Below are positions 1 to 8,200 of a stretch of DNA of 13,092 nt, in pieces. The translations under genes and the position numbers were made by a program. Under the pieces are notes generated by a model. The model was not told the DNA's origin, did no database searches, and saw only the letters and a list, made by a program, of their open reading frames with translations. How positions within the stretch are numbered: position 1 is the first letter of the stretch; each line of letters begins with the position of its first letter. This DNA is from an uncultured Clostridia bacterium (GTDB taxonomy: Bacteria; Bacillota; Clostridia; UBA1381). The stretch is from contig CAKSPN010000027.1 in assembly GCA_934481375.1 (NCBI GenBank), forward strand, positions 1 through 13,092, given 5' to 3'.

Positions 1-348
1 TTAAAGACAGATGAAACTTTGGGTACGGTATCGATTTCAAATTCTGTTATAGCGGAAATTGCCGGCGCAGTGGCAGTTAAATGCTACGGCGTTGTCGGAA
101 TGGCGTCGAGGAATAAAACGGACGGAATAGTTAATTTGCTCCGTGCGGATACTATGACTAAGGGTATAAGCGTTACGATTGAGGACAGCGGCATAATCGT
201 TGATATGCATATAATCGTCGAATACGGTATAAACATAAACACTACCTGCAAGAGCATTGTAAACCGTGTGCGGTATACGCTGGAGCACACAATCGGACTG
301 CGTGTAAACAAAGTGAACGTCAGAGTTGAAGGCGTCAGAGTTGATTAA
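1..348 (+). CDS. yloU: Asp23/Gls24 family envelope stress protein (YloU), 5' end missing
   Basis: The reading frame is open from base 1, and the residues encoded before the first possible start (TTG at 19) already belong to the family, so the true start lies outside the window; 115 residues are visible. The N-terminal part carries the hallmark 'G-T-V-S-I-S' followed by 'V-I-A-E-I-A' and the K-C-Y-G-V-V-G-M segment at about residues 28-35 of the visible part. The C-terminal part is a beta-strand-rich stretch (VDMHIIVEYGININ) and a final NVRVEGVRV strand, as in the Asp23 (DUF322) fold. This is a small cytoplasmic or membrane-associated protein whose exact biochemical role is unsettled. It ends 3 nt before the next gene, the usual yloU-yloV pairing in Firmicutes, so the two are almost certainly cotranscribed and translationally close-coupled. 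Family assignment is firm; the function is not. Confidence 0.9.
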   Translation, partial: LKTDETLGTVSISNSVIAEIAGAVAVKCYGVVGMASRNKTDGIVNLLRADTMTKGISVTIEDSGIIVDMHIIVEYGININTTCKSIVNRVRYTLEHTIGLRVNKVNVRVEGVRVD

Positions 349-351
349 GGG

Positions 352-2061
352 GTGAGTACAATTAATATTCTGGACGGAGAGATTTTTTCGCAGATGATAA
401 TTTCGGGTGCGAATAATCTGTATAATAATAAACAAACGGTTGATGATTTGAATGTATTTCCCGTGCCTGACGGCGATACGGGAACAAATATGTCGCTTAC
501 CATAACGGCTCTTTCGAGGGAGCTTTTGTCAAAGAAACCGTCTACGGTGACAAAATCGGCGGATACTATGGCTTTTGCGGCATTAAGAGGTGCAAGAGGA
601 AATTCGGGAGTTATCCTTTCGCAGTTTTTCAGAGGAATATCGAAAAGTATGAAAGGAATGAAAGAGTGTAACGGCACAGCCTTTGCGGCGGCACTTGCGG
701 AGGGGTCTGCGGCGGCGTACAAAGCCGTTATGAAACCTACCGAGGGAACTATCCTCACCGTGGCACGTGAGGCGGCTGCGGGTGCGCAGGTGAAAGCAAG
801 CACCGAGGAGGATATAACGCTTATTCTCGAAAGCGCCGTTGAGCGCGGCAGAGAAGCGCTTGCAAAAACCCCGGAACAGCTTCCGGCACTGAAGCAGGCA
901 GGCGTTGTGGACGCAGGCGGACAGGGTTGGATATTTGTGCTTGAGGGCGCTCTGGAATATCTTAAAACAGGTAAAATTATTGAAAAAGAGGGCGGTGATA
1001 CCGCTCCCGAGGCACAGCATAAGAAAAAGGCGCAGGAGAATATCAAAACTGAGGATATAAAATTCTCGTACTGTACGGAGTTCATTATCGAGAAAAAAGA
1101 AACGGGTTCTCCCGTGGATAATTTCAGAAATACAATATCACCCAAGGGCGATTGTATGCTCGTAATAGATGATGACGATATAGTAAAGGTACATATCCAT
1201 ACCAATCACCCGGGATTTGTACTTGAAGAGGCGCTTAAGGTCGGCGAGCTTATAAATCTTAAAATAGATAATATGAAGCATCAGCATAATTCCATTATAA
1301 GCGACGCACCGCAGACGGAAAAACCGAAGACTCCCAAGCCGGCGGAGGTAAAGCCTGACAAGGAAAAGAGCGCCCCCAAGAAAAAGGCGGAGCTTAAAGA
1401 GGTCGGCTTTGCTGCGGTCGGAGCAGGAAAGGGATTTGTTAAAATCTTAAAGGATTTGGGCGTTGACAAGGTTATTGAGGGAGGACAGACCATGAACCCG
1501 TCCACCGATGATATTTTAAAGGCGGTAAGCAAGGTAAAGGCAAAGACGGTTTACGTTTTCCCGAACAACAAAAATATCATTCTTGCGGCAAACCAGGCGG
1601 CAGAGCTTGCATCTGACAAGAAAATTGTTGTTATTCCGACAAAGAACATACCGCAGTGCATAAGCGCCGTTACTGCTTATAATGATAAATTTGACGCCGA
1701 AACAAACGAAAAAGCAATGAACAAAGCGGTGCAGGGAGTGCGTGCGGGACAGATAACGTATGCTGTGCGTGATACTGAAATAGACGGCAGAGAAATCAAA
1801 AAGGGCGATATTCTGGGAATATCGGGCAGTGATATATCCGTTGTCGGCGCAAATGCGGAGGACGTTCTTGCGGATTTGGCGGACACTCTTGCGGACGAGG
1901 ATACGGAATATATAACGCTCTATTACGGCAAAGACGTTAAAAAGGCACAGGCAGAGGAAATTGCAAAGAGAATAGAAGAAAAATATGCCGATGATGAAAT
2001 CGAAGTTTCGCTAAAGAGCGGAGGACAGCCGGTATATTATTATGTAATAGGCGTAGAGTAA
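352..2061 (+). CDS. fakA: Fatty acid kinase catalytic subunit FakA (YloV/DAK-DegV-associated)
   Basis: FakA phosphorylates fatty acids held by a FakB (DegV-family) carrier, feeding exogenous acyl chains into phospholipid synthesis. From the GTG at 352 it has 569 residues, near the usual ~550. The N-terminal DhaL-like kinase domain (about 1-210) has the Mg-ATP loop P-V-P-D-G-D-T-G-T-N at 37-46, with Asp40/Asp42 as expected metal ligands, then RGARGNSG at 79-86 and VVDAGGQGW at 185-193. The middle domain has Cys241, His281 and His283 (YCTEF, VKVHIHTNHPG), matching the zinc-site pattern known for FakA. A Pro/Lys-rich linker lies at ~322-345 and the carrier-facing C-terminal domain at ~348-569. 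No fakB is in the window, which is normal. Start choice is uncertain: the Shine-Dalgarno sequence AAGGGG runs into the GTG itself, whereas an in-frame ATT at 361 sits 8 nt downstream of it (see findings). A terminator follows the stop. Confidence 0.93.
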   Translation: MSTINILDGEIFSQMIISGANNLYNNKQTVDDLNVFPVPDGDTGTNMSLTITALSRELLSKKPSTVTKSADTMAFAALRGARGNSGVILSQFFRGISKSMKGMKECNGTAFAAALAEGSAAAYKAVMKPTEGTILTVAREAAAGAQVKASTEEDITLILESAVERGREALAKTPEQLPALKQAGVVDAGGQGWIFVLEGALEYLKTGKIIEKEGGDTAPEAQHKKKAQENIKTEDIKFSYCTEFIIEKKETGSPVDNFRNTISPKGDCMLVIDDDDIVKVHIHTNHPGFVLEEALKVGELINLKIDNMKHQHNSIISDAPQTEKPKTPKPAEVKPDKEKSAPKKKAELKEVGFAAVGAGKGFVKILKDLGVDKVIEGGQTMNPSTDDILKAVSKVKAKTVYVFPNNKNIILAANQAAELASDKKIVVIPTKNIPQCISAVTAYNDKFDAETNEKAMNKAVQGVRAGQITYAVRDTEIDGREIKKGDILGISGSDISVVGANAEDVLADLADTLADEDTEYITLYYGKDVKKAQAEEIAKRIEEKYADDEIEVSLKSGGQPVYYYVIGVE

Positions 2062-2069
2062 TATAAAAG

Positions 2070-2102
2070 GGCTGTAAAATTATTTTTACAGCCTTTGTTT
2101 TT
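2070..2102 (+). terminator. Intrinsic terminator between fakA and recG
   Basis: A perfect 10-bp stem (GGCTGTAAAA pairing with TTTTACAGCC, 4-nt loop TTAT) is followed at once by TTTGTTTTT. It begins 8 nt after the fakA stop. Only 9 nt separate the end of its U-tract from the recG ATG, so there is no room for a separate recG promoter downstream of it. Confidence 0.85.
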
Positions 2103-2111
2103 AAAAGAACA

Positions 2112-4124
2112 ATGAAAGATATAAGATATTTAAAGGGCGTGGGCGAGAAAAGGGCGGAGCTTTTCGCTAAAAAGGGAATAAACACCGTTGAGGATTTGCT
2201 GTACTTTTTCCCACGCACATATGAGGACAGGAGCAAAACAAAATATATTGCCGACTGCGAAAACGGAGAAACCGTATGCGTAAGCATTACGGTTTATTCG
2301 CCTGTGCGTGAAAACAGAATACGCCGAAATATGACGGTGTACAGTATGATAGCAAGCGATGAGTCGGGCGTTATGAACGTTGTGTGGTACAATAACCGCT
2401 TTGTGAAAGACGCATTCAAAACGGGCGAAAAGTACATATTATACGGAAAAATAGCGTTTAACCGCAATAAAATCGAGATGGTAAACCCTATGTTTGAAAA
2501 GGGCGAGGGCGGTAAGTTTACGGGAAAAATAGTGCCTATATATCCGCTTACGGAGAATTTAAAGCAGAAAACCGTCCAGTCGGTTATGGAAACGGCAATA
2601 AAAGAGGCGGGACGTCTGGACGAATACATTCCCGACGAGGTGCGTGAAAAGTATAAAATAGCCGAAATAAATTACGCAATGCGGAATATTCATTTCCCCG
2701 ATGATTTTGAAAGCTATAATACGGCACGCAGACGCTTTGTTTTCGAGGAACTTATTATGCTTCAGCTTGCGCTGTTTTCGATAAAAGGCAATACGGAAAA
2801 GAAAAAGGGGATAGTGTTTGAGGATACCTGTATAGACGAATTTTTAAACTCGCTTCCGTTTCCGCTTACGGGTGCGCAGAAACGCACGCTTGACGAAATA
2901 CTTGCGGATTGCTCGGGCGGCGGAGTGCTGAACAGGCTTGTGCAGGGCGATGTCGGCTCGGGGAAAACGGCGGTTGCGGCAGGCGCAATATTTGCGGCGG
3001 TGAAAAACGGCGCACAGGCGGCAATGATGGCACCGACAGAAATACTTGCAAATCAGCATAAGGAAACGCTGGAAGCGTTTTTCAAAGGCTTTGATATTAA
3101 AGTGGTAATGCTTACGGGAAGTATGAAAGCGGCGGAAAAGCGTGCGGCTTATGAGATGCTTGCAAGCGGTGAGGCGGACGTTGCGGTAGGAACGCATGCA
3201 ATCATACAGGATAAGGCGGAGTTTAAAAATCTCGGATTGGTAATTGCGGACGAACAGCACCGTTTCGGTGTTGAGCAAAGAGCAAAGCTTTCGGAAAAAG
3301 GCAAAAATCCGCATATGCTTATAATGTCCGCAACGCCCATTCCGAGAACGCTTGCGCTTATTCTGTACGGCGATTTGGACATTTCCGTAATAGACGAGCT
3401 GCCCCCCGGCAGAAAAACGGTCAAAACTTATGCCGTGGGTGAAAATATGCGTGCGAGGATAACGGCGTTTATTGAGAAAAACGTGAAAAACGGCACGCAG
3501 GTGTACGTTGTATGTCCTCTTGTTGAGGAAACGGAAAAGAGCGACCTTGAAAATGCGGAAAATCTGTCAAAGAAATTACAGCAGACATTTCCCGATTTCC
3601 GTGTGGGACTTGTGTACGGCAAAATGAAAAACACCCTGAAAGATGAAGTAATGAACGATTTTGCCGACGGAAAAATTGATATTCTCGTATCCACAACGGT
3701 AATAGAAGTCGGCGTAAACGTGCCGAACGCAAACCTTATGATAGTGGAAAATGCGGAGCGGTTCGGACTTTCCCAATTGCATCAGTTAAGAGGACGTGTC
3801 GGCAGAGGTGCAGAGCAGGCATACTGCGTTCTGATTTCCCACGGGAACAGTAAAATCATAAAAAAGCGTATGGAAACAATGTGTATTTCAAACGACGGAT
3901 TTTATATAAGCGAACAGGATTTAAAGCTGAGAGGTCCGGGTGATTTCTTCGGCACACGCCAGCACGGACTGCCCGAAATGAAAATCGCAAATCTGTTCGA
4001 GGACGGCGACATTCTGCGTGACGCACAGCAGGCGGCAAAGGATATAATAAGCGGAAATATTCAATGCGGAAAACTGCGCGAGCGCTGTAAAAAGCTTTTT
4101 ATAGATAAAATTGTTATGAATTGA
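2112..4124 (+). CDS. recG: ATP-dependent DNA helicase RecG
   Basis: RecG is a superfamily 2 helicase that remodels stalled replication forks and branch-migrates Holliday junctions. The 670-residue length fits the family (about 680). The N-terminal wedge/OB region (about 1-160) begins with the typical IRYLKGVGEKRAELF. The helicase core follows: motif I GDVGSGKT at 279-286, MAPTEILA at 306-313, the DEQH box at 380-383, SATPIPRT at 406-413, STTVIEVGVNVP at 527-538 and motif VI QLRGRVGR at 558-565. The C-terminal RGPGDFFGTRQHGLP at 607-621 matches the RecG end region. The ATG at 2112 fits the family N-terminus, but the sequence before it (TTTTTAAAAGAACA) has no convincing Shine-Dalgarno sequence and sits directly behind a terminator. 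Expression is therefore probably low and depends on read-through from fakA. It shares its pathway with RuvC, encoded near the end of the window on the other strand. Confidence 0.97.
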   Translation: MKDIRYLKGVGEKRAELFAKKGINTVEDLLYFFPRTYEDRSKTKYIADCENGETVCVSITVYSPVRENRIRRNMTVYSMIASDESGVMNVVWYNNRFVKDAFKTGEKYILYGKIAFNRNKIEMVNPMFEKGEGGKFTGKIVPIYPLTENLKQKTVQSVMETAIKEAGRLDEYIPDEVREKYKIAEINYAMRNIHFPDDFESYNTARRRFVFEELIMLQLALFSIKGNTEKKKGIVFEDTCIDEFLNSLPFPLTGAQKRTLDEILADCSGGGVLNRLVQGDVGSGKTAVAAGAIFAAVKNGAQAAMMAPTEILANQHKETLEAFFKGFDIKVVMLTGSMKAAEKRAAYEMLASGEADVAVGTHAIIQDKAEFKNLGLVIADEQHRFGVEQRAKLSEKGKNPHMLIMSATPIPRTLALILYGDLDISVIDELPPGRKTVKTYAVGENMRARITAFIEKNVKNGTQVYVVCPLVEETEKSDLENAENLSKKLQQTFPDFRVGLVYGKMKNTLKDEVMNDFADGKIDILVSTTVIEVGVNVPNANLMIVENAERFGLSQLHQLRGRVGRGAEQAYCVLISHGNSKIIKKRMETMCISNDGFYISEQDLKLRGPGDFFGTRQHGLPEMKIANLFEDGDILRDAQQAAKDIISGNIQCGKLRERCKKLFIDKIVMN

Positions 4125-4147
4125 CGGTATAATTTTTCAAAAACGGG

Positions 4148-4189
4148 GCAAATTATCAGCAGACAGATAAAATCTGCTTAAAAATTTGC
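4148..4189 (+). other. Nested hairpin between recG and the spore protein gene
   Basis: Outer arms GCAAATT (4148-4154) and AATTTGC (4183-4189) enclose inner arms AGCAGA (4158-4163) and TCTGCT (4173-4178), with a 9-nt loop and 3/4-nt internal loops. It lies 23 nt after the recG stop and has only a short T run after it. It could be a weak recG terminator or a structured leader of the spore gene. No function is proven by sequence. Confidence 0.45.
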
Positions 4190-4222
4190 TTTGTGCTACG
4201 GCACGGAAAGGAAAGGTTAAAT

Positions 4223-4396
4223 ATGTCAAAGAGTAAAAAAGCGGCACTGGAAAGCTTTAAGATGGAAGCGGCAAGAGAAGTCGGCGTAACAATGGGCGAG
4301 AATTATAACGGAGACCTTACCGCAAATCAGGCAGGCTCAATCGGCGGAAGAATGGTCAAGAAAATGGTTGAAGAATACGAGAAAAACCATAAGTAA
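4223..4396 (+). CDS. Alpha/beta-type small acid-soluble spore protein (SASP)
   Basis: These proteins coat DNA in the forespore, switch it towards an A-like form, protect it from UV and heat, and are degraded at germination by the protease GPR. The 57-residue product has both family signatures. The first is around residues 14-22 (M-E-A-A-R-E-V-G-V), where GPR would cut after Glu15; most relatives have E-I-A or E-F-A there, so E-A-A is a mild variant. The second is N-Q-A-G-S-I-G-G-R-M-V-K-K-M-V at 35-49. The ATG at 4223 is chosen because a purine-rich ribosome binding site (AAAGGAAAGG, 4207-4216) lies 6 nt upstream; a GTG at 4193 would add an unsupported MLRHGKERLN extension and overlap a hairpin. 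The gene ends just before a strong terminator. A forespore-specific (sigma G) promoter is expected, but I could not identify a convincing one. Its presence says the organism sporulates or descends from sporulators. Confidence 0.92.
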   Translation: MSKSKKAALESFKMEAAREVGVTMGENYNGDLTANQAGSIGGRMVKKMVEEYEKNHK

Positions 4397-4406
4397 TTTT
4401 GTACCG

Positions 4407-4445
4407 AAAAACAGGCTGTGAAATTAGTTTTCACAGCCTGTTTTT
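4407..4445 (+). terminator. Strong intrinsic terminator after the SASP gene
   Basis: A 17-bp perfect inverted repeat (arms 4407-4423 and 4429-4445, core ACAGGCTGTG/CACAGCCTGT, 5-nt loop) has flanking A and T runs, so it can act in both directions. It isolates the housekeeping block from the TetR operon, whose promoter starts 13 nt later. Confidence 0.9.
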
Positions 4446-4458
4446 ATTTGGAAAACGC

Positions 4459-4488
4459 TTGACATATATCGACTGCGTATGTTATAAT
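4459..4488 (+). promoter_or_regulatory. Consensus sigma-A promoter of the TetR/secreted-protein operon
   Basis: A perfect -35 TTGACA (4459-4464) and perfect -10 TATAAT (4483-4488) are separated by 18 nt, with an extended -10 TG at 4480-4481. Transcription should start near 4495, giving a leader of about 33 nt before the TetR ribosome binding site and start. Near-consensus strength suggests that repression rather than weak initiation sets the output. Confidence 0.88.
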
Positions 4489-4504
4489 TGGCATATAAAC
4501 CAAT
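4487..4504. promoter_or_regulatory. Possible operator overlapping the -10/start site
   Basis: The inverted repeat ATTGG-N8-CCAAT overlaps the end of the -10 box and the predicted transcription start. A second one, ACATA-N11-TATGT (4462-4482), spans the promoter spacer. Either would suit autorepression by the adjacent TetR protein. Five-base arms are weak evidence, so this is inference from position. Confidence 0.35.
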
Positions 4505-4513
4505 ATTGCAGGG

Positions 4514-4521
4514 AAGGAGGG
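4514..4521 (+). promoter_or_regulatory. Ribosome binding site deciding the TetR start (AUA codon)
   Basis: AAGGAGGG is a near-perfect Shine-Dalgarno sequence. The AGGAGG core ends at 4520 and the in-frame ATA is at 4528-4530, a 7-nt spacing. There is no ATG, GTG or TTG in this frame between the predicted transcription start and the helix-turn-helix region. Confidence 0.75.
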
Positions 4522-4527
4522 CTTTTT

Positions 4528-5214
4528 ATAGCAAGAAGATACAGCAGCGAGGAATCAAAAAGGCGTATTTTATCTGCGTGCGTAAAGCTGTTTATAGAAA
4601 AGGGTTACCACAGCACAACGGTTGCGGAAATTTTAAAGGAGGCGGACGTTACAAGCTCCACTTTTCAGAATGTTTTCCGAACCAAGGACGGAGTTTTGTC
4701 GGAGCTTACGGAATTTATGTTTTCAAATCAGTTTGCTTCGGCGAGAATTATCGCAAAGGAAAATCTGAGTCCTGTATATATATACGCCGTGGAAACTTCA
4801 ATTCAGCTTGCGCTTACGGAAATTAACGAAAATCTTCGTGATATTTATGTGGAGGCATATTCGTATCCCGAAACGGCGGAGTATATACACAGGCACACGG
4901 CACAGGAACTGCATAAGATATTTTCCTCATATCTTCCCGAATGTTCCGAAAGCGATTTCTATGAAATGGAAATCGGCACATCGGGGATTATGTGCTGTTA
5001 TATGGCTAAAAAATGCGATATGTATTTTACTTTGGAAAAAAAGATTTCAAGATTTCTTGCAATGAGTATGAGCGCATATAATGTTCCAAGGGAGGAACAG
5101 AAAAACGTTATGGAATACGTTATGCGAATTGACATCAGAAAAACGGCAAATGCGGTTATGCATAAGCTGTTTGAAAGTCTGGCAATGAGGTATGAATTTG
5201 AACTGGAGATGTAA
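4528..5214 (+). CDS. TetR/AcrR-family transcriptional regulator with apparent AUA start
   Basis: This 228-residue protein has a TetR N-terminal DNA-binding domain. Helix 1 is around residues 10-25 (SKRRILSACVKLFIEKGY), the helix-turn-helix at about 30-50 (TTVAEILKEADVTSSTFQNVF), then the usual basic R-T-K-D-G-V-L turn. The ligand-binding C-terminal domain is all-helical and not assignable to a known effector class. The frame is open further upstream to a TTG at 4399, but that would run through a terminator and a consensus promoter, so it cannot be the start of this transcript. The only start matching the ribosome binding site is ATA at 4528, giving M-A-R-R-Y-S-S-E-E, a normal TetR N-terminus. 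It is followed after 16 nt by the large secreted protein gene with no terminator, so the pair is an operon and the regulator probably represses its own promoter. Ligand unknown. Confidence 0.88.
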   Translation: MARRYSSEESKRRILSACVKLFIEKGYHSTTVAEILKEADVTSSTFQNVFRTKDGVLSELTEFMFSNQFASARIIAKENLSPVYIYAVETSIQLALTEINENLRDIYVEAYSYPETAEYIHRHTAQELHKIFSSYLPECSESDFYEMEIGTSGIMCCYMAKKCDMYFTLEKKISRFLAMSMSAYNVPREEQKNVMEYVMRIDIRKTANAVMHKLFESLAMRYEFELEM

Positions 5215-5230
5215 AAAGGGAGGAAGAAAG

Positions 5231-8200
5231 ATGAGAAAACGGTTTATAAGCGCATTTGTCGTATTATGTATGATTATTTGCACTATTCCGGCAGAGGTAT
5301 CCGCACTGGTGGGCGCCGTGCGTGAGCCGTCCGAGCTTGTAACAGGGAGAAGCGAAAATTACAACGGATATAAAGTAAGCTGGATTAACAACAAGTATAT
5401 CCGCTTTTATTTCCTTGAGGACACAAGAGACAGAGATAAAAACAACTATATGGTAACCGTGCCGGCGAGAAGTGAGGGCTCGGCAGCCGAAGCTTACGAT
5501 ATGGTGTTTAATAAAAAGGTATATCAGCGTGAATATTTCACAAAAAATTCAAGCGAAGTACCGTACGACAGCAGAAACGTATCAATAAATCTGAGCGAGC
5601 GGTGCATAACGGTCGGATATACGTTCGGTGGAAAGTACAATGCACACACGAAATATGTAATAGAAAAGCTTGACGAGGGCGAAACAAACGGCTTCACTCC
5701 GGGCGGAACTCTTTCGGCGGACGACAGCGACAGCGGAAAAACCTACGGTATAAGAGCGTACTCTACTGCGGGATATATGCTCGACCAAACCAAAATTGAG
5801 TATCCCAATCTGCGGCACTGCGTGGAGATGAAAGGCTTTAACAGAATGGGTCACGACTCCGCACAGGATGCGGCGTCTTTGTATATGAATACGGCAATCG
5901 GAAATACAAGCGACGGATTTACCAACACTCCGGCGGCTATTCCGGGCGCAATGTCACGCATAAAGACAAACAAGGTTATGTACAGCGCAAAAAGCGAAGC
6001 CATAACCGAAGTTATGACAAAGGGATACACATGGGCAAATCCGTTTACCGCAACTTCGCTGTTATACAGCAGATATGTTGACGGATTTGACTATGAAGAT
6101 GCCATGCCCGATTATGTTTCAACAACAGCAAACGGAGATGTAATAATAGAAAACGAAGTCGGCTTAATGGGCATTGAGATGTGGCATAGCAGTTATTCCA
6201 CACTCTGGGGTTTCAGAGGATTGTACACCAATGACGACAGCAGTTTTACACCGAGCGATGATGTAAAAATAAGCACCGAGGCAAAGCATCTGGGATTATA
6301 CAAAAACGGAGACGGCTACATAGCTGTGCCTGCTAAAAACGAAAATGAACTCGGTGCGCACAAGAAAAAATACGGCGAACCGAAAGCTGTAATAAGAGGA
6401 GCGTTTGAGGAAAATAACGGCAGATATGAATTTACCGCCGGGGTTGCTGCTCTTTCGTCAACCATCACAGCTGTGTGGTCGATTTCGGACGGCAGACTTT
6501 CGGTAGGTAAGGACGGCAGTATCGAACTGAGCCATTTAAGCCTGAACACGCCGACCTTCAAATTCTATCAGGAAAAAAGCGGTACATCGGACGGACTTTC
6601 TATGGAAATGTGTGATGACGGTATTTCCGTAACGATGAACCCCGATACAAACAGTGCCGTTATGGCGATAGATATTCCCGGAACGGATATAAAACCCGAC
6701 GGCGCAGTAATAAAGAACAGCGGAAACATCAGCTTTGTGGGCGAGGTAAGTTTTCAGCTGTTCCCGGGAGCGGAGTTCAATATAGAGGAACTCGGCTACG
6801 GAATAAAGCAGGAAAAATTTAAAGTGAACGGTATCCGTGCAAACGGAAAAATAGACACGGCAGAGATGATCGGTCTTGAAATGGGTAAGCTTGAGGGCGT
6901 AATAGATACGTTTACGCCGTATTATCATTTTACAATGGAGCTGAACGTTTTCGATTTGTTTGAAAGCGAGGCGGAGCTTGAGCTTAAGAAATCAAAGCTG
7001 ACAGGCTCGCTTATGCCGAATAAGCTTTACTTCTACGCAGGCTCGGATCTGGCAAAAATTCCGCTTGTGCCGCCTGTTGTGGTAGCGTACATAAAGGGAG
7101 CCGGCGGCGGCTTTGATGGACTTGCGGATTCGTTTAACGGCGACTTTTTCGCAATTCCTCCGCTGAAGCTTAAAATTACAGGTAAAGGCGAGGTCTTAAA
7201 TGTGCTTGAGGCAAAAGCTTCATACACACTCGGTCCCGCATACTTCAAGTTTGAAGCCGAAGATGTCGGAATTTCGTTTATGAAACAGCTTAAGCTGATT
7301 GACGAATTTTCAATATATGAAGGTGTTCAGGGCGAAACACGCAGTTACGGCGGCAAGGATTATACAGGCTTAAGCGCTATGGGCGGAGCAGGCGTACATA
7401 TAAGTATTCCGCAGAACCTAAAAATAATTCAGGCGGAAGGCAATCTTGACGCAAGCGTATTTGCCGGACTTGACAGCTATAAGAGTCCGACAAGCGCTTA
7501 TGCGGTGGCTGATTTAAGCGGCGGCGTAAGAGGAAGTCTGCATCTTCCGGACGAGGGATTTGGCGCAATAAGCGGTTTATGTCTCGGCTCAACCGGATTT
7601 GATTTTTACCTTGGCGCAAACACACGTATGAATGTGCGCGGCAGTTTTGACGATGCCATTAACTCGCTGTTTAACAACTTCAAGGTATACGGCGGAGTAA
7701 AGAAAGAGGCAAACTGGAGAATATTCAAATACAGAATATATTACATTTTCCCGCAGAACAATATCGGCTATACTATCCGCGGACCATTCAGATCATTGCC
7801 CGAATGGGATTGGTCGGAACACAGACCGACAAGCGGATATGCGGAATATACAGACGAGGACGGCGCAGTTGTATATGCGGCTGTCAATGCCGAGGATATT
7901 GGCATAATAGTTGAAGAAAACGCATCGGAATATGCGGTATCGGGTGGAAATACATTCTCAAAGGACGTAATAATAAATGTTTCGCCCGAAGAACAAATTC
8001 CCGATGAAGGAAACCTTATTATAATGGTTACTCCCAAAGATGACAGCACCGATATAAACGCATTTGCGGACAGTCTTTCGGTTACGAAAGACGGCTCGCC
8101 GATAGACTTGATAAAGCCTGTATACAATCAAAACGGCGAGATTGAAAACGAGTCGGATATGAACGTATACATAATGAAGAACGGAATAGGCAAGAACTGT

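Noticed and set aside
345..1205. Long minus-strand open frame (286 codons) opposite fakA
   Set aside because: It is a shadow of the fakA coding sequence with low-complexity Ser/Phe-rich translation and no start signals.
4105..4133. Promoter for the spore protein gene at TATAAT 4128-4133
   Set aside because: There is no matching -35 at a workable distance and no clear sigma G elements; the TATAAT may be chance in A/T-rich DNA.
4193..4222. GTG start extending the spore protein by 10 residues
   Set aside because: It has no ribosome binding site, the extension is unlike the family, and the ATG at 4223 is well placed behind AAAGGAAAGG.
4399..4527. Upstream in-frame extension of the TetR gene to a TTG
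   Set aside because: It would translate through a 17-bp terminator hairpin and the operon's own consensus promoter, and adds residues no TetR protein has.
5192..5230. Upstream ATG adding 13 residues to the secreted protein
   Set aside because: It lies inside the TetR gene, lacks a ribosome binding site, and would place WRCKKGGRK before a standard signal peptide. The ATG at 5231 has GGGAGG.
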